DNA of 64,000 bases, taken from NCBI RefSeq assembly GCF_000241525.1, contig NZ_AHIL01000049.1:1-64000 (forward strand), written 5' to 3'. The position numbers were made by a program, and so were the translations under genes. Under the pieces are notes generated by a model. The model saw nothing but the letters and a program-made list of their open reading frames with translations, was not told the DNA's origin and made no database searches. The stretch comes from Comamonas testosteroni ATCC 11996 (GTDB taxonomy: Bacteria; Pseudomonadota; Gammaproteobacteria; Burkholderiales; Burkholderiaceae_C). Shown piece by piece: positions 44,571-55,447 of the stretch. The first letter of the stretch is position 1, and the number at the start of each line of letters is the position of its first letter.

Positions 44571-46397
44571 TTACGCATCACGCGAAGCACGCTTGCGATC
44601 GTGCTCCTTCAGGTGACGCTTGCGCACGCGCAGGCTGGTGGGGGTGATTTCCAGCAGCTCGTCGTCTTCGATGAATTCCACACCGTATTCCAGCGACAGG
44701 TCGATGGGAGGCGTGATCTTGATTGCATCTTCCTTGCCGCTGACGCGGAAGTTGGTCAGCTGCTTGGTACGCGTGGCGTTCACCACCAGGTCGTTGTCGC
44801 GGCTGTGGATACCGATGATCATGCCTTCGTACACGGGGTCGCCGGCCTTCACGAACATGCGGCCACGGTCGTCCAGCTTGCCCAGGGCGTAGGTGAAGAT
44901 TTCACCGTCGTCCATGGAGATCAGCACGCCGTTCTTGCGGCCGCCGATGTCGCCCTTATGGGGTTCGTAGCTGTCGAAGATGTTGGCGATCAGACCGGAA
45001 CCACGTGTCAGGTTCAGGAATTCGTTGGTGAAACCGATCAGGCCACGGGCAGGAATACGGTATTCCAGACGGACGCGACCGCGGCCATCGGGTTCCATGT
45101 TCACCAGCTCGCCCTTGCGCTCGCCCAGTGCCTGCATCACGCCGCCCTGGTGGCCTTCTTCGATGTCGGCAGTCACCAGCTCGATAGGCTCGTGCTTTTC
45201 GCCGTCGATCATCTGCATCACGACGCGGGGCTTGGAGACGGCCAGCTCGTAGCCTTCGCGGCGCATTTCTTCCAGCAAAATGGTCAGGTGCAGTTCACCA
45301 CGGCCGGAGACTTCAAAGATACCGTCTTCGTCGGTTTCCTTGACGCGCAGAGCCACGTTGGAGCGCAGTTCCTTTTGCAGACGGTCCCAGATCTGGCGGC
45401 TGGTCACGAACTTGCCTTCACGACCTGCCAGGGGCGAGGTGTTCACGCAGAAGTTCATGGTCAGGGTGGGCTCGTCAATCTTCAGCATGGGCAGAGGCTG
45501 GGGATTGACCGGGTCGGTGACGGTCTCGCCGATACCGATGTTTTCGATACCGCTGATCAGCACGATCTCGGAAGGACCGGCTTCGGTGGCCTGCACGCGA
45601 TCGATACCCTGGAAGGTATGCACCTGGTTGATCTTGCCGCTGTAGCTCTTGCCGTCAGGACCGGCCATCACAGCCACTTGCTGACCGGGCTTGAGCGTGC
45701 CCTGGGTGATGCGACCCACGCCGATACGACCCACGAAGGTGGAGTAGTCCAGAGCGGAGACCTGCAGCTGCAGGGGAGCGCTGGCGTCGCCCTGCACGGA
45801 AGGCACGTGATCCAGGATGGTGTCGAACAGGGCGGACATGTCCTCACCCCACTTGGCACCGGGCTCGCCCTCTTCCTTGGACGACCAGCCGTTGATGCCG
45901 GAGGCGTAGACCACGGGGAAGTCCAGTTGCTCGTCGGTGGCGCCCAGCTTGTCGAACAGGTCGAAAGCGGCGTTGATCACCTTGTCGGGGTTGGCACCGG
46001 GCTTGTCCACCTTGTTCACCACCACGATGGGGCGCAGACCCAGGGCCAGAGCCTTCTTGGTCACGAAGCGCGTCTGGGGCATGGGGCCCTCTTGCGCGTC
46101 GATCAGCAGCACCACGCCGTCGACCATGGACAGGGCGCGTTCCACTTCGCCGCCGAAGTCCGCGTGACCGGGCGTGTCGAGAATGTTGATGTGGGTGTCC
46201 TTCCAGGACACGGCACAGTTCTTGGCCAGAATGGTGATGCCGCGCTCACGTTCGATGGCATGGTTGTCCATCACGGTGTCGACGACTTTTTCGTGCTCGG
46301 CAAAAGTGCCGGACTGGCGCAGCAGCTGGTCCACCATGGTGGTCTTACCGTGGTCAACGTGCGCGATGATCGCAATGTTGCGGATTTGTTTGCTCAT
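44571..46397 (-). CDS. typA: Ribosome-associated GTPase TypA/BipA
   Basis: 608 residues. Translational GTPase: [12 protein letters not shown] (G1), [12 protein letters not shown] (G3) and NKVDKPGA (G4), followed by EF-G-like domains and the BipA-specific C-terminal domain ([19 protein letters not shown]). It acts in 50S assembly and stress adaptation. The start overlaps the truB stop by 4 bp (ATGA). It is the last gene of the rimP-nusA-infB-rbfA-truB-typA series. Confidence 0.98.
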   Translation of the reverse strand: MSKQIRNIAIIAHVDHGKTTMVDQLLRQSGTFAEHEKVVDTVMDNHAIERERGITILAKNCAVSWKDTHINILDTPGHADFGGEVERALSMVDGVVLLIDAQEGPMPQTRFVTKKALALGLRPIVVVNKVDKPGANPDKVINAAFDLFDKLGATDEQLDFPVVYASGINGWSSKEEGEPGAKWGEDMSALFDTILDHVPSVQGDASAPLQLQVSALDYSTFVGRIGVGRITQGTLKPGQQVAVMAGPDGKSYSGKINQVHTFQGIDRVQATEAGPSEIVLISGIENIGIGETVTDPVNPQPLPMLKIDEPTLTMNFCVNTSPLAGREGKFVTSRQIWDRLQKELRSNVALRVKETDEDGIFEVSGRGELHLTILLEEMRREGYELAVSKPRVVMQMIDGEKHEPIELVTADIEEGHQGGVMQALGERKGELVNMEPDGRGRVRLEYRIPARGLIGFTNEFLNLTRGSGLIANIFDSYEPHKGDIGGRKNGVLISMDDGEIFTYALGKLDDRGRMFVKAGDPVYEGMIIGIHSRDNDLVVNATRTKQLTNFRVSGKEDAIKITPPIDLSLEYGVEFIEDDELLEITPTSLRVRKRHLKEHDRKRASRDA

Positions 46398-47386
46398 AAT
46401 GTTTCCAAAATGCCGCTTGCTTGTGGACGCGGCGTTCCTTCCAAAATTTGTTGAATTTCTAGCGGACTGAGCAGGCGCTCGGGGATCAACTCCCCGCTCG
46501 CCACACGGCCTACCCCTAAAAGGGCATGCGGGCGCTCACCATACACCGCCACGGCCGGGGCATCAGCCCAAGACCCTCGACGGCGCAAGCCTGATAGAAA
46601 GCGTCCTGCATCCTGTTCACCCAAGGTGACGACGGCATGACGATGCAGCAGGGTATCCACAGGCTGGACCTGCGCGATGCGCTCTTCATCGTTCATGGCT
46701 TCCAGCGCCTGCAGCGTCACGCAGCGCGACACTTCAAGACCGCCGGTTTCCACACGGCGCAGAAAACGCAAATGGGCGCCACAGCCCAGGGCCTCGCCCA
46801 CGTCTTCGCCCAATGTGCGGATGTAAGTGCCCTTGCTGCAGGTCACTCTCATCTTGACGGCCGGATGCCCCTGATCGTCCTGCACCAGCGTCAGATCCAA
46901 TGCATGAATCGTGACATCGCGTGCGGGGCGCTCCACTTCCACGCCCGCACGGGCGTATTCATAGAGTGCCTTGCCGTCCTTCTTCAGCGCACTGTGCATG
47001 GGCGGCACCTGCTTGATGTCGCCCGTGAACTGGGCCTGCACCTGCGCCAGGCGCTCGGGCGTGATGGCTGCCAGATCGACGGCACGCTCCAGCACCACAT
47101 CGCCCTCGGCATCGGCCGTGGTCGTGGTCTGGCCCAGGCGGGCAATGGCTTCGTAGGTTTTCTCGGCTTCGAGCTGAAGCTGACTGAATTTGGTGGCAGC
47201 GCCGAAACACAGCGGCAGCACGCCACTGGCCAGCGGATCAAGCGTGCCTGTATGCCCGGCCTTTTCGGCGCGCAGCAGCCACTTGACCTTCTGCAAGATA
47301 TCGTTGCTGGACCAGCCCAGCGGTTTATCAAGCAGCAACACCCCATGCACAGGGCGCCGCTGCACCCGGGTGCGAGGGGCGTTCAT
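46394..47386 (-). CDS. truB: tRNA pseudouridine-55 synthase
   Basis: 330 residues. [20 protein letters not shown] begins the domain; the catalytic Asp is in [39 protein letters not shown] is the substrate-binding region; a PUA-like tail follows. It makes pseudouridine 55 in tRNA T-loops. It begins 4 bp after rbfA and overlaps typA. Confidence 0.98.
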   Translation of the reverse strand: MNAPRTRVQRRPVHGVLLLDKPLGWSSNDILQKVKWLLRAEKAGHTGTLDPLASGVLPLCFGAATKFSQLQLEAEKTYEAIARLGQTTTTADAEGDVVLERAVDLAAITPERLAQVQAQFTGDIKQVPPMHSALKKDGKALYEYARAGVEVERPARDVTIHALDLTLVQDDQGHPAVKMRVTCSKGTYIRTLGEDVGEALGCGAHLRFLRRVETGGLEVSRCVTLQALEAMNDEERIAQVQPVDTLLHRHAVVTLGEQDAGRFLSGLRRRGSWADAPAVAVYGERPHALLGVGRVASGELIPERLLSPLEIQQILEGTPRPQASGILETL

Positions 47387-47390
47387 GTGC

Positions 47391-47768
47391 TTATTCCTCT
47401 TCGGGTCCGCGCGACGCCACAGCCTTGGCGATCAAGGCGTTCATGTCGGCAGCGCGCTCTGTAGTGCGGTCGTAGACGAAATGCAGCGTGGGCACGGTAT
47501 GAATGTGCAGACGCTTGAACAGGCCGTTGCGCAGAAAGCCTGCGGCCTGATTGAGTGCAGCCAGCGTCACTTCGGGATCGCCGACGAGCACGCTGAAGAA
47601 CACCTTGGCGTGGGCATAGTCAGGAGTCACCTCCACGCCTTGCAGCGTGACCATGCCGACGCGCGGGTCCTTCAACTCGCGGGCGATCAGCTCCGACAGA
47701 TCACGCTGGATCTGGTCGGAAACTTTGAAGCTGCGGTTGGGTGCAGCAGATTTGCGTTTGGTTGCCAT
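47391..47768 (-). CDS. rbfA: Ribosome-binding factor A
   Basis: 125 residues from the ATG at 47768. [19 protein letters not shown], then [20 protein letters not shown] and AKVFFSVLV form the KH-like fold that helps mature 16S rRNA. There is no Shine-Dalgarno upstream: the preceding bases (CTCCTTTTTTATTC) come from an interspersed repeat between infB and rbfA. The frame extends to a GTG at 47801 inside that repeat. Confidence 0.95.
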   Translation of the reverse strand: MATKRKSAAPNRSFKVSDQIQRDLSELIARELKDPRVGMVTLQGVEVTPDYAHAKVFFSVLVGDPEVTLAALNQAAGFLRNGLFKRLHIHTVPTLHFVYDRTTERAADMNALIAKAVASRGPEEE

Positions 47769-47775
47769 GAATAAA

Positions 47776-47866
47776 AAAGGAGCTATTTGCGCTTGCTGCA
47801 CAAGGAGTTCAAGGCGTTTTCAGCCTCAAACCCTTGCGCAGCAGGCGCTAGCAGCTATTGCTTTTA
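47776..47866. repeat. Interspersed palindromic repeat between infB and rbfA
   Basis: Two imperfect inverted arms of about 35-38 bp: one reads AGCTATTTGCGCTTGCTGCA then CAAGGAGTTCAAGGC, and the reverse complement of the other reads AGCTGCTAGCGCCTGCTGCG then CAAGGGTTTGAGGC. A long hairpin element of a kind common in Comamonadaceae genomes. Single arms occur at 55392-55425 and 58196-58245. Confidence 0.75.
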
Positions 47867-50698
47867 CAGCGTACGAGCGATTTCCTTGATCTCGAAGACT
47901 TCCAGCACGTCGCCTTCCTTGATGTCGTTGTAGTTGCGCAGCTTGATACCGCACTCGAAGCCTTCCTTGACTTCCTTGACATCGTCCTTGAGGCGGCGCA
48001 GCGACTCGATCTCGCCCGTGTAGATGACCACGTTGTCGCGCAGCAGACGGAAGTGTGCGTTGCGGGTGACGTGACCTTGCGTGATGTACGAGCCGGCAAT
48101 GGTGCCGATCTTCGTCGCCACGAACACGGTGCGGATCTCGGCCATACCGATGATCTCTTCGCGCTTCTCGGGAGCCAGCATGCCCGACATCGCAGCCTTC
48201 ACCTCATCCACGGCGTCGTAGATGATGTTGTAGTAGCGCACGTCGACATCGTTGCCTTCAGCGGTCTTGCGGGCCTGAGCATCCGCACGCACGTTGAAGC
48301 CGATGATGATGGCCTTGGAAGCCAGAGCCAGGTTGACGTCGGACTCGGAGATACCGCCCACGCCGGAGTACACCAGCTGAACCTTGATCTCGTCGGTCGA
48401 CAGCTTGAGCAGCGAGGCTGCCAGAGCTTCCTGCGAGCCTTGCATGTCGGCCTTGATGATGATGGGCAGAGTCTGCACATCGCCAGCGGACATTTCGGCG
48501 AACATGTTTTCCAGCTTCGCAGCCTGCTGCTTGGCCAGCTTGGTATTGCGGAACTTGCCGGCGCGGTAGGTCGCGATTTCACGGGCACGGCGTTCGTCGC
48601 TCAGCACCATGAAGTCGTCACCAGCCATGGGCACTTCGTTCAGACCCTGAATCTCGACAGGGATGGAAGGACCGGCTTCCTTGGTCTGCTTGCCGTCTTC
48701 GTCGAGCATGGCTCGCACACGACCATAGGTCTGGCCTGCCAGCACCACGTCGCCGACCTTCAGCGTACCGGACTGCACCAGCACCGTAGCCACGGTACCA
48801 CGGCCCTTGTCCAGCTGGGCTTCGATCACGATACCCTTGGCAGCAGCTTCCACCGGCGCCTTGAGTTCCAGCACCTCGGCCTGCAGCAGCACTTGCTCCA
48901 GCAGCTCGTCGATGCCCTGGCCGGTCTTGGAGGACACGGCCACGAAGGGAGAATCACCGCCGTACTCTTCGGGCAGCACCTCTTCCACGACCAGCTCCTG
49001 CTTGACGCGGTCGGGGTTGGCTTCGGGCTTGTCGGCCTTGGTGATGGCCACCACGATGGGAACACCAGCCGCCTTGGCGTGCTTGATGGCTTCCTTGGTC
49101 TGGGGCATGACGCCGTCATCGGCAGCAGCCACCAGAATCACGATGTCGGTGGACTTGGCACCGCGAGCACGCATGGCCGTGAAGGCCTCGTGACCGGGAG
49201 TGTCCAGGAAGGTGATGATGCCGCGAGGCGTCTTCACATGGTAGGCACCGATGTGCTGCGTGATGCCGCCGGCTTCGCCCGACGCCACCTTGGTGCGGCG
49301 GATGTAGTCCAGCAGCGAGGTCTTGCCGTGGTCCACGTGACCCATGACGGTCACCACAGGAGCGCGGGGCAGTTGCTCGGCTTCGGAGTTGGAAACTTCC
49401 TCGGCTGTGAAGGCTTCGGGATCGTCCAGCGCAGCCACCTTGGCGGTGTGGCCCATTTCTTCCACCACGATCATGGCGGTGTCCTGGTCCAGCGGCTGGT
49501 TGATGGTGACCATCTGGCCCATCTTCATCAGAACCTTGATGACCTCGGATGCCTTGATGGCCATCTTGTGGGCCAGTTCGGCCACGGTGATGGTCTCGGG
49601 CACCGAGATCTCCAGCTGACGGAACTCGGGAGCCTGCTGCTGTTGCTGCTCGTGACGGTCATTGCCACGACGGCCACCCCTGGGTCCGCCGCGCCAGTTG
49701 GAGCGGCCAGCGACGCCACCGGAGCTGTCGCCACGGGTCTTGATTTCCTTCTTCTTGGCCGCATCGTTGGACCAGCTCGAAGACAGCTTGGCAGACTTGA
49801 CTTCCTTGCCAGGACGGGCACCGCCGCCGGCGTTGGCTGCACCAGCGCTGCCTGCAGGCTTGTTGCCATCCTTGGCGGCAACAGGCTTCTTGGCATCCGC
49901 AGCGACCGGAGCAGCCTTCTTGGGCTCTTCGGGCTTCTTGGCAACCAGCACCTTCTTGGGCGCGGCCATCATGGCACGGATGGCTTCCGCCTCGGCCAGT
50001 GCCTTGCGGCGGCGTTCATCCAGATCCTTGGCGCGGCTGGCTTCTTCAGCAGCCTTGGCCTGGGATTCGGCTTCCGCCTTGGCGCGTGCATCGGCCTGGG
50101 CCGCAGCACGTGCAGCAGCGCCTGCGGCGTGCTCGCGCTTTTCCTCTTCCTTTGCCGCCTTGGCTTCAGCCACCTTGGCGACTTCAGCGGCTGCATAGGC
50201 TGCAGCACGTTCCTCGGCTTCGCGCTCGCGGCGCTCGCGCTCTTCGCGCTCTTGACGTTCCTTGGCCAATTGTTCTTCCTGATGGCTCAACAGCTCGGCC
50301 TCGCGGCGAGCATCTTCTTCACGGCGTACCAGCTCTTGACTAGCGGCACGCTCCTGCACAGCCTTAGCCATGCTTTCCGCATTGGCCTGAGCCTCGGCGG
50401 GAGTGTCTTCCCGCTTCACGAAAGTGCGCTTCTTGCGCACTTCCACCTGAATCGTACGGGCACGGCCCGATGAATCCGCCTGCTTGATTTCGCTGGTGGA
50501 CTTCTTGGTCAGCGTGATCTTCTTGGCACCGCTGCCATGGCTTGCCTGCAGGTGAGACAGCAAACGCTGCTTGTCACCTTCGGTCAGCGCATCAGCGGCA
50601 TTGGCCTTGTCAACCCCGGCGGCCTTGAGCTGCTGCAGCAAGGTATCAGGGGTCGTGTTGCGCTCTTTCGCAAATTCTGCAACCGTATTACTCGACAT
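47864..50698 (-). CDS. infB: Translation initiation factor IF-2
   Basis: 944 residues. A long, Ala/Lys/Glu-rich N-terminal region (coiled-coil stretches such as [19 protein letters not shown]) precedes the GTPase domain with [27 protein letters not shown] and [12 protein letters not shown]-terminal domains bind fMet-tRNA. The extended N-terminus explains the length. The stop lies at the edge of the repeat that separates it from rbfA. It is 23 bp after nusA. Confidence 0.98.
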   Translation of the reverse strand: MSSNTVAEFAKERNTTPDTLLQQLKAAGVDKANAADALTEGDKQRLLSHLQASHGSGAKKITLTKKSTSEIKQADSSGRARTIQVEVRKKRTFVKREDTPAEAQANAESMAKAVQERAASQELVRREEDARREAELLSHQEEQLAKERQEREERERREREAEERAAAYAAAEVAKVAEAKAAKEEEKREHAAGAAARAAAQADARAKAEAESQAKAAEEASRAKDLDERRRKALAEAEAIRAMMAAPKKVLVAKKPEEPKKAAPVAADAKKPVAAKDGNKPAGSAGAANAGGGARPGKEVKSAKLSSSWSNDAAKKKEIKTRGDSSGGVAGRSNWRGGPRGGRRGNDRHEQQQQQAPEFRQLEISVPETITVAELAHKMAIKASEVIKVLMKMGQMVTINQPLDQDTAMIVVEEMGHTAKVAALDDPEAFTAEEVSNSEAEQLPRAPVVTVMGHVDHGKTSLLDYIRRTKVASGEAGGITQHIGAYHVKTPRGIITFLDTPGHEAFTAMRARGAKSTDIVILVAAADDGVMPQTKEAIKHAKAAGVPIVVAITKADKPEANPDRVKQELVVEEVLPEEYGGDSPFVAVSSKTGQGIDELLEQVLLQAEVLELKAPVEAAAKGIVIEAQLDKGRGTVATVLVQSGTLKVGDVVLAGQTYGRVRAMLDEDGKQTKEAGPSIPVEIQGLNEVPMAGDDFMVLSDERRAREIATYRAGKFRNTKLAKQQAAKLENMFAEMSAGDVQTLPIIIKADMQGSQEALAASLLKLSTDEIKVQLVYSGVGGISESDVNLALASKAIIIGFNVRADAQARKTAEGNDVDVRYYNIIYDAVDEVKAAMSGMLAPEKREEIIGMAEIRTVFVATKIGTIAGSYITQGHVTRNAHFRLLRDNVVIYTGEIESLRRLKDDVKEVKEGFECGIKLRNYNDIKEGDVLEVFEIKEIARTL

Positions 50699-50721
50699 AA
50701 ATGCTCTGTACCTCCCTGACC

Positions 50722-52209
50722 TTACTCTTGCCCATCGGTAAACCAGTGCTCACGCGCCTTCATGATCAAGGCCTTGGCTTCTTCGGCAGTCTGACCGGTG
50801 ATTTCGGTCAGCTCGTCGATTGCCAGGTCGGCCAGATCGTCACGGGTGTGCACATCAGCTTGCGCCAGCTTGTCCAGCAGTTCGGCACTCATGCCGTCCA
50901 GAGACACCAGATCCTCGGATGCCTTGCTCACATTTTCTTCGCGAGCAATTTCCTGACTCAGCAGTGCATCCTTGGCGCGGCTACGCAGCTCGTTCACCGT
51001 CTCTTCGTCGAAGGATTCGATTTCGAGCATTTCCTGCAGCGGCACATAGGCCACTTCCTCCAGGGTCTCGAAACCTTCTTCGATCAGGATGTTGGCGATT
51101 TCCTCGTCCACATCCAGCTTTTCCATGAACAGCTTGCGCGAGACAGCCGACTCGTCGGCCTGCTTCTGAGCAGACTCGGCAGCGTCCATGATGTTGATCT
51201 TCCAGCCTGTCAGCTCGGAGGCCAGACGTACGTTCTGACCGCCGCGACCGATGGCGATGGCCAGATTTTCCTCGTCCACCACCACGTCCATGGCGTGCTT
51301 TTCCTCATCCACAACGATGGAAGAGACATTGGCAGGAGCCAGAGCACCGATCACGAACTGTGCGGGGTCTTCGGACCACAGCACGATATCCACACGCTCG
51401 CCGGCCAGTTCGTTGGTCACGGCGTTCACACGGGTACCACGCACGCCGACGCAGGTGCCGATGGGATCCACGCGCTTGTCGTGGCTCAGTACGGCGATCT
51501 TGGCACGAGAGCCGGCGTCACGGGCGCAGCTCTTGATCTCCAGCAGGCCTTGCTCGATCTCGGGCACTTCATTGCGGAACAATTCCACCATGAATTCGGG
51601 GGCCGAGCGCGACAGCAGGATGGGAGCGCCGCGCAAGGTGGCATCGACTTCCATGATCATGGCACGCACTCGGTCGCCATTGCGCAGATTTTCCTTGGGG
51701 ATCATCTCGCCGCGCTTGAGCCGGCCTTCCACACGGCCGGATTCGACAATGATGTCGCCCTTGTCCATGCGCTTGACGGTACCGGTGAAGATCTTCTCGC
51801 CACGGGCCAGGAATTCGTTGAGCAGCATTTCGCGCTCGGCGTCGCGAATCTTCTGCAGGATGACCTGCTTGGCAGCCATGGCACCAATACGGCCAATGGG
51901 CAGCGACTCGATCTGCTCTTCAATGAACTCACCAATTTGAATGCCGGGCACGCGGTCTTCCGCATCCATCAGCATTTCTTCGGCGTCGGGGTTCTGCAGA
52001 CCGGCATCGTCAGACACCACCACCCAGCGGCGGAAGGTGTCGTAGTCGCCGCTTTCGCGATCGATGGACACGCGGATGTCTACTTCACCTTGGTACAGCT
52101 TCTTGGTGGCCTGTGCCAGTGCGGATTCCACGGCACCAAAAACCACATCGCGTTCCACGTTCTTTTCACGCGAAATGGCTTCAACCAACATCAACAGTTC
52201 GCGATTCAT
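50722..52209 (-). CDS. nusA: Transcription termination/antitermination factor NusA
   Basis: 495 residues. N-terminal RNA polymerase-binding domain ([20 protein letters not shown]), S1 domain ([20 protein letters not shown]), KH domains ([39 protein letters not shown]) and two C-terminal helical repeats, as in proteobacterial NusA. Placed between rimP and infB as in most proteobacteria. Confidence 0.98.
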   Translation of the reverse strand: MNRELLMLVEAISREKNVERDVVFGAVESALAQATKKLYQGEVDIRVSIDRESGDYDTFRRWVVVSDDAGLQNPDAEEMLMDAEDRVPGIQIGEFIEEQIESLPIGRIGAMAAKQVILQKIRDAEREMLLNEFLARGEKIFTGTVKRMDKGDIIVESGRVEGRLKRGEMIPKENLRNGDRVRAMIMEVDATLRGAPILLSRSAPEFMVELFRNEVPEIEQGLLEIKSCARDAGSRAKIAVLSHDKRVDPIGTCVGVRGTRVNAVTNELAGERVDIVLWSEDPAQFVIGALAPANVSSIVVDEEKHAMDVVVDEENLAIAIGRGGQNVRLASELTGWKINIMDAAESAQKQADESAVSRKLFMEKLDVDEEIANILIEEGFETLEEVAYVPLQEMLEIESFDEETVNELRSRAKDALLSQEIAREENVSKASEDLVSLDGMSAELLDKLAQADVHTRDDLADLAIDELTEITGQTAEEAKALIMKAREHWFTDGQE

Positions 52210-52292
52210 GCGACGACTCTCCTATTTCAATCACACAAAGAGGATTTGCATGCGACCTCTTTGCCCCAAAAGATTCCAACGCTTCAGCTGCC

Positions 52293-52871
52293 TCATTCAG
52301 GCTTGGCTGCGCGTCCTTTGAAATTCACAATCGGTGCCAGACGAGCTTCGCGCAACTCGTCAAGCGTAAAGCCCATGGCGTTCAACGGCGCTGGCTCACG
52401 CTTCTTGCTGACGCGCACGCCCGGCTTGGGAGGCGGCTCATCGCTCCAGACGATCTGCCAGCCACCTTCTTCAGTCCGTTCCAGCGTGCCACGAAATTTC
52501 TTGCGGTTTGCATTGATCTTGTCGCCACCAGCAGCCCCGATGGGAGCCTTGAGCGTCAGATCCACCTCCGAGCCTTCAAAGCGGATGAAGTCCTGCTCAT
52601 GGCGCAGCAAACGATCAATGCCTGGAGAAGAGACCTCCAGGCGGGCGTAGTCCGCACCATCGACTTCCAGCGCAAACTGAAGCTGGCGCGTGACTTTTTC
52701 GCAGTCTTCCACTGTCACGAACTGCTCGGGCAGCTCAGGCGCACCTTCCTCCGGCGCCTGCCAAGGCAAATCAATCGTGATGCGCAGCAGGCCACCGGCC
52801 GAGCGCTCGATTTCAACCAGGTCATAGCCCAGACCTGTCACGGTTTGTTCAACGATTTGCTGTAGTGCCAC
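52293..52871 (-). CDS. rimP: Ribosome maturation factor RimP
   Basis: 192 residues. MALQQIVEQTVTGLGYDLVE begins the N-terminal domain, SSPGIDRLLRHEQDFIRFEG is the family signature, and the C-terminal SH3-like domain follows with extra residues (GAAGGDKINANRKKFRGTLE) and a short basic tail. It matures the 30S subunit. First gene of the operon; nusA follows 83 bp later. Confidence 0.96.
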   Translation of the reverse strand: MALQQIVEQTVTGLGYDLVEIERSAGGLLRITIDLPWQAPEEGAPELPEQFVTVEDCEKVTRQLQFALEVDGADYARLEVSSPGIDRLLRHEQDFIRFEGSEVDLTLKAPIGAAGGDKINANRKKFRGTLERTEEGGWQIVWSDEPPPKPGVRVSKKREPAPLNAMGFTLDELREARLAPIVNFKGRAAKPE

Positions 52872-52951
52872 GTGTATTCAGTTCAATCCCGAAAAATCTG
52901 TCAAATCATGGACTTAGCTCTGTCAAAAACAGGTTTCGCCATGAATTGCCC

Positions 52952-52983
52952 AAAAAAACGGGCGGTATGTACCCGCCCGTTTG
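52952..52983 (-). terminator. Terminator after the thioredoxin-like gene
   Basis: AAACGGGCGG-TATGTA-CCCGCCCGTTT; on the minus strand a run of seven T follows. It insulates rimP from the upstream gene. Confidence 0.92.
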
Positions 52984-53050
52984 GTCGTGAAGCCGTGATT
53001 GTAGCCGCAAACCATTGTTTTCGCAAAAAGTGTCTCGCATAAAACAGCGA

Positions 53051-53431
53051 TCAACGCAAGACTTCCTGCAGGTCATCGGCGCGCAACAATCGCTGCAGCA
53101 AATCCTGAGCCTCCTGCACATCGGCAGGCCTCGCCGCTGCATCGGCGGGCAGGGATTGCAGCATCCGCGCCAGCACCCCCGTCTGCGGAAGCACAGGTCC
53201 CAGGAATCTGGCCTGCTCGCCCTGCGCCACCAAAATGGACGGAAAGGTCTCTATGTCCAGATCGCCAGCGACATCCTCGCGGTCTTCCACATCGAGCCAG
53301 ACAAAACGCATCTGCGGAAACTGGGCAGCAAGAGCCTCGAAGGGCTGCCGGTACTGTTTACAGGTACCGCACCAGTCTGCACAGAGGCAGACAACCAGCC
53401 ATGCGTCTGCTTTTGTAATTTCTTGTTTCAT
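53051..53431 (-). CDS. Thioredoxin-family protein (126 aa)
   Basis: Thioredoxin fold: [20 protein letters not shown] carries the redox CxxC as CGTC (instead of CGPC), [20 protein letters not shown] supplies the cis-Pro (FPS). No signal peptide, so cytoplasmic. The C-terminal 40 residues form an added helical tail. CGTC suggests altered redox potential; the partner is unknown. The ATG at 53431 is chosen over one at 53461 because similarity begins at [12 protein letters not shown]. Confidence 0.87.
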   Translation of the reverse strand: MKQEITKADAWLVVCLCADWCGTCKQYRQPFEALAAQFPQMRFVWLDVEDREDVAGDLDIETFPSILVAQGEQARFLGPVLPQTGVLARMLQSLPADAAARPADVQEAQDLLQRLLRADDLQEVLR

Positions 53432-53661
53432 TTCACAAACTCTGGGCAGGCCTTCGCACACGCCCCTGCATTGATCCCCGCAATGGTAGCGCCAGATGCC
53501 CCCAAGGACTCAAACCCCGGTCATCACCCGACCAGCGCGCATTGAGACCCTTGAAGCTGCCGCACTCTATCCCTATTATTTTCCTGAACCCGGGCGCGGC
53601 AATGGCAGCAGCCATAGCAGCTGGCTTGCGCCCTTCTTTCGACAAGAAGATTGGTGACTCC

Positions 53662-54642
53662 ATGGATTACAAGGACTATTACAAGATACTTGGCGTGGAC
53701 AAAAAGGCCTCCACCGAGGACATCAAGAAGGCCTATCGCAAGCTCGCCCGCAAATACCACCCCGACATCAGCAAGGAAAAAGATGCGGACGCTCGCATGG
53801 CCGAGGTCAACGAAGCCAACACCGTACTCTCCGACCCCGAAAAGCGCGCCGCCTACGACGCCATGGGCGACGAGATGCAGTTTGCGCAAAACGCCAGAGC
53901 CCAGGGCGGCGGAGGCTTTCGCCCGCCGCCAGACTGGGATCAGCAGGATTTTCACTTCAGCAGCCAGGGCAATGCCGGCAGCGACGCCGATTTCAGCGAT
54001 TTCTTCTCGCAGATGTTCGGCCAGGCCGCTCGTGCACGGCGCCATCAGGGCCAGCAAGGCGCGAGCAGCACACCCGATATGCGCGGCCAGGACCAGCATG
54101 CCAGCATAGAGCTTGATCTGCAGGACAGCTATAGCGGAGCCGTGCGCTCGCTGCATCTGCGTGCCACCGTACTCGACGAACAAGGCATCCCCACCTACAA
54201 GGACAAGGAGCTGCAGGTCACCATTCCCAAAGGCGTGCGCGAGGGCCAGATGATTCGCCTTGCCGGCCAGGGCAACCCCGGCCTGGGCAAGGGTGCCCCG
54301 GGCGATCTGCTGCTGGAGGTGCACTTTCGCAGCGACCCACGCTGGTGGTCCGAGGGCAAGGATGTCTACCAGCGCGTGCCGCTCGCGCCCTGGGAGGCCG
54401 AGCTGGGCGGCCCCGTGCGCTTCAAGACGCTGGCCGGAGAGCTGGAAGTCACCGTGCCTGCCGGCTATCGCTCGGGCCGCAAGCTGCGCCTCAAGGGCAA
54501 GGGCCTGCCTGCCGCCACGCCGGGTGATCTGTATCTGGTGCTGGATGTGGTCTTCCCGCCCGCCGCGACGCCCGAGCAAAAGCAGGCCTATGCCGACTTT
54601 GCCAAGGCCTTCCCGCAGTTCGATGCCCGCAGCCTGAGTTGA
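53662..54642 (+). CDS. cbpA: DnaJ-family co-chaperone CbpA
   Basis: 326 residues. A J-domain with HPD at 33-35 ([12 protein letters not shown]), a Gly/Phe-poor linker, and two C-terminal substrate-binding beta domains ([40 protein letters not shown]). It lacks the Zn-finger of DnaJ, as CbpA does. Stimulates DnaK ATPase. The cbpM gene follows after 11 bp. The ATG at 53662 starts the J-domain ([12 protein letters not shown]); the frame is open upstream to 53542. Confidence 0.95.
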   Translation: MDYKDYYKILGVDKKASTEDIKKAYRKLARKYHPDISKEKDADARMAEVNEANTVLSDPEKRAAYDAMGDEMQFAQNARAQGGGGFRPPPDWDQQDFHFSSQGNAGSDADFSDFFSQMFGQAARARRHQGQQGASSTPDMRGQDQHASIELDLQDSYSGAVRSLHLRATVLDEQGIPTYKDKELQVTIPKGVREGQMIRLAGQGNPGLGKGAPGDLLLEVHFRSDPRWWSEGKDVYQRVPLAPWEAELGGPVRFKTLAGELEVTVPAGYRSGRKLRLKGKGLPAATPGDLYLVLDVVFPPAATPEQKQAYADFAKAFPQFDARSLS

Positions 54643-54653
54643 AAGGTTTTCCC

Positions 54654-54986
54654 ATGAGCACCTCCCACTACCCTTTCTACGAACCTGCCGAGCTGCTGGA
54701 GCAGGCCGTGCTTGATCTGCACGAGCTGGCGCGCCATTGCTGCACCAGCCCGCAATGGGTGATAGAGCATGTGCAGACAGGCGTCATCAGCTACGACAAC
54801 GAAGGTCAGCTGCGCGAGATCAGCCACGAGCAATGGCGCTTCAGCAGCCAGACGCTGGTGCGTGCACGCCGCATTGCCCAACTGGAACACAGCTTCGACG
54901 CCGACCCTCAGCTCGCCGCCCTGACCACCGATCTCATCGAGGAAGTGCAGCAATTGCGCCGCAAGCTGAAGAATCTGCAGGGATGA
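54654..54986 (+). CDS. cbpM: CbpM-like chaperone modulator
   Basis: 110 residues. The MerR-like fold (ARHCCTSPQWVIEHVQTGVI, then SSQTLVRARRIAQLEHSFDA) and a C-terminal helix (VQQLRRKLKNLQG) match CbpM, which binds the J-domain of CbpA and blocks its action on DnaK. It is in an operon with cbpA. An AAAGG ribosome-binding site precedes the ATG at 54654. Confidence 0.9.
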   Translation: MSTSHYPFYEPAELLEQAVLDLHELARHCCTSPQWVIEHVQTGVISYDNEGQLREISHEQWRFSSQTLVRARRIAQLEHSFDADPQLAALTTDLIEEVQQLRRKLKNLQG

Positions 54987-55017
54987 GCGAACCAGCGCTC
55001 TGAAGCCGTGAAAAGCA

Positions 55018-55052
55018 AAAAGCCCTCGCACCGAAGTGACGAGGGCTTTTTT
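55018..55052. terminator. Bidirectional terminator between cbpM and the small basic protein gene
   Basis: AAAAAGCCCTCG and CGAGGGCTTTTTT pair around an 11-nt loop, with an A-run and a T-run on opposite sides. It serves the two convergent genes. Confidence 0.9.
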
Positions 55053-55088
55053 GCGGGCCGCACACCAGGGCGCAGCCTGCTGCAGGAA

Positions 55089-55250
55089 TTAGCCGTGGCG
55101 CTTGCCGGGCTGCTTCTTGCTGCGAGTGTGCGAACCACGCTCCAGGCTCACGCGCTGGCCACGGCCGGGAGTGGGCAGGGTCACGCCATTGGGTGCCTGG
55201 GGACGGGGAGTGGCCTTGCGGTCTGCTTCGGTAACGATCTTATTGCCCAT
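55089..55250 (-). CDS. Small basic protein of unknown function (53 aa)
   Basis: MGNKIVTEADRKATPRPQAP starts the protein; it is very Arg/Lys/Gly-rich (TPGRGQRVSLERGSHTRSKK) and ends QPGKRHG and TAA. No membrane helix or known domain. A GAGAAT ribosome-binding site precedes the ATG. Its codon use matches its neighbours, and a terminator follows 37 bp later, supporting a real gene. A nucleic-acid or ribosome association is possible from charge alone. Confidence 0.72.
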   Translation of the reverse strand: MGNKIVTEADRKATPRPQAPNGVTLPTPGRGQRVSLERGSHTRSKKQPGKRHG

Positions 55251-55391
55251 GTCGAATTCTCAATTGGGAGGTTGAAAAGGATCAATTAGGCCACAGCCAG
55301 AGAATTCGCGCCAAATAAATACAAACTTTCGAGTGCGGATTCAGTGTTTTTCAGCGAATGCCTGCCTCACGAATCAGTGAATCGACAGCAA

Positions 55392-55425
55392 TTGCAGGTG
55401 TTCAACGCCTCAAACCCTTGAAGGG
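55392..55425. repeat. Partial copy of the interspersed repeat after yejF
   Basis: GCAATTGCAGGTGTTCAACG then CCTCAAACCCTTG: shares CCTCAAACCCTTG and the preceding layout with one arm of the repeat at 47776-47866. Confidence 0.5.
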
Positions 55426-55447
55426 AAAGCGCTGCCCGCCATCACCT

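Noticed and set aside
47858..50473. Plus-strand open frame of 871 codons opposite infB
   Set aside because: Mirror of the Ala/Lys/Glu-rich IF-2 gene, giving a Leu/Gly/His-rich product with no domain.
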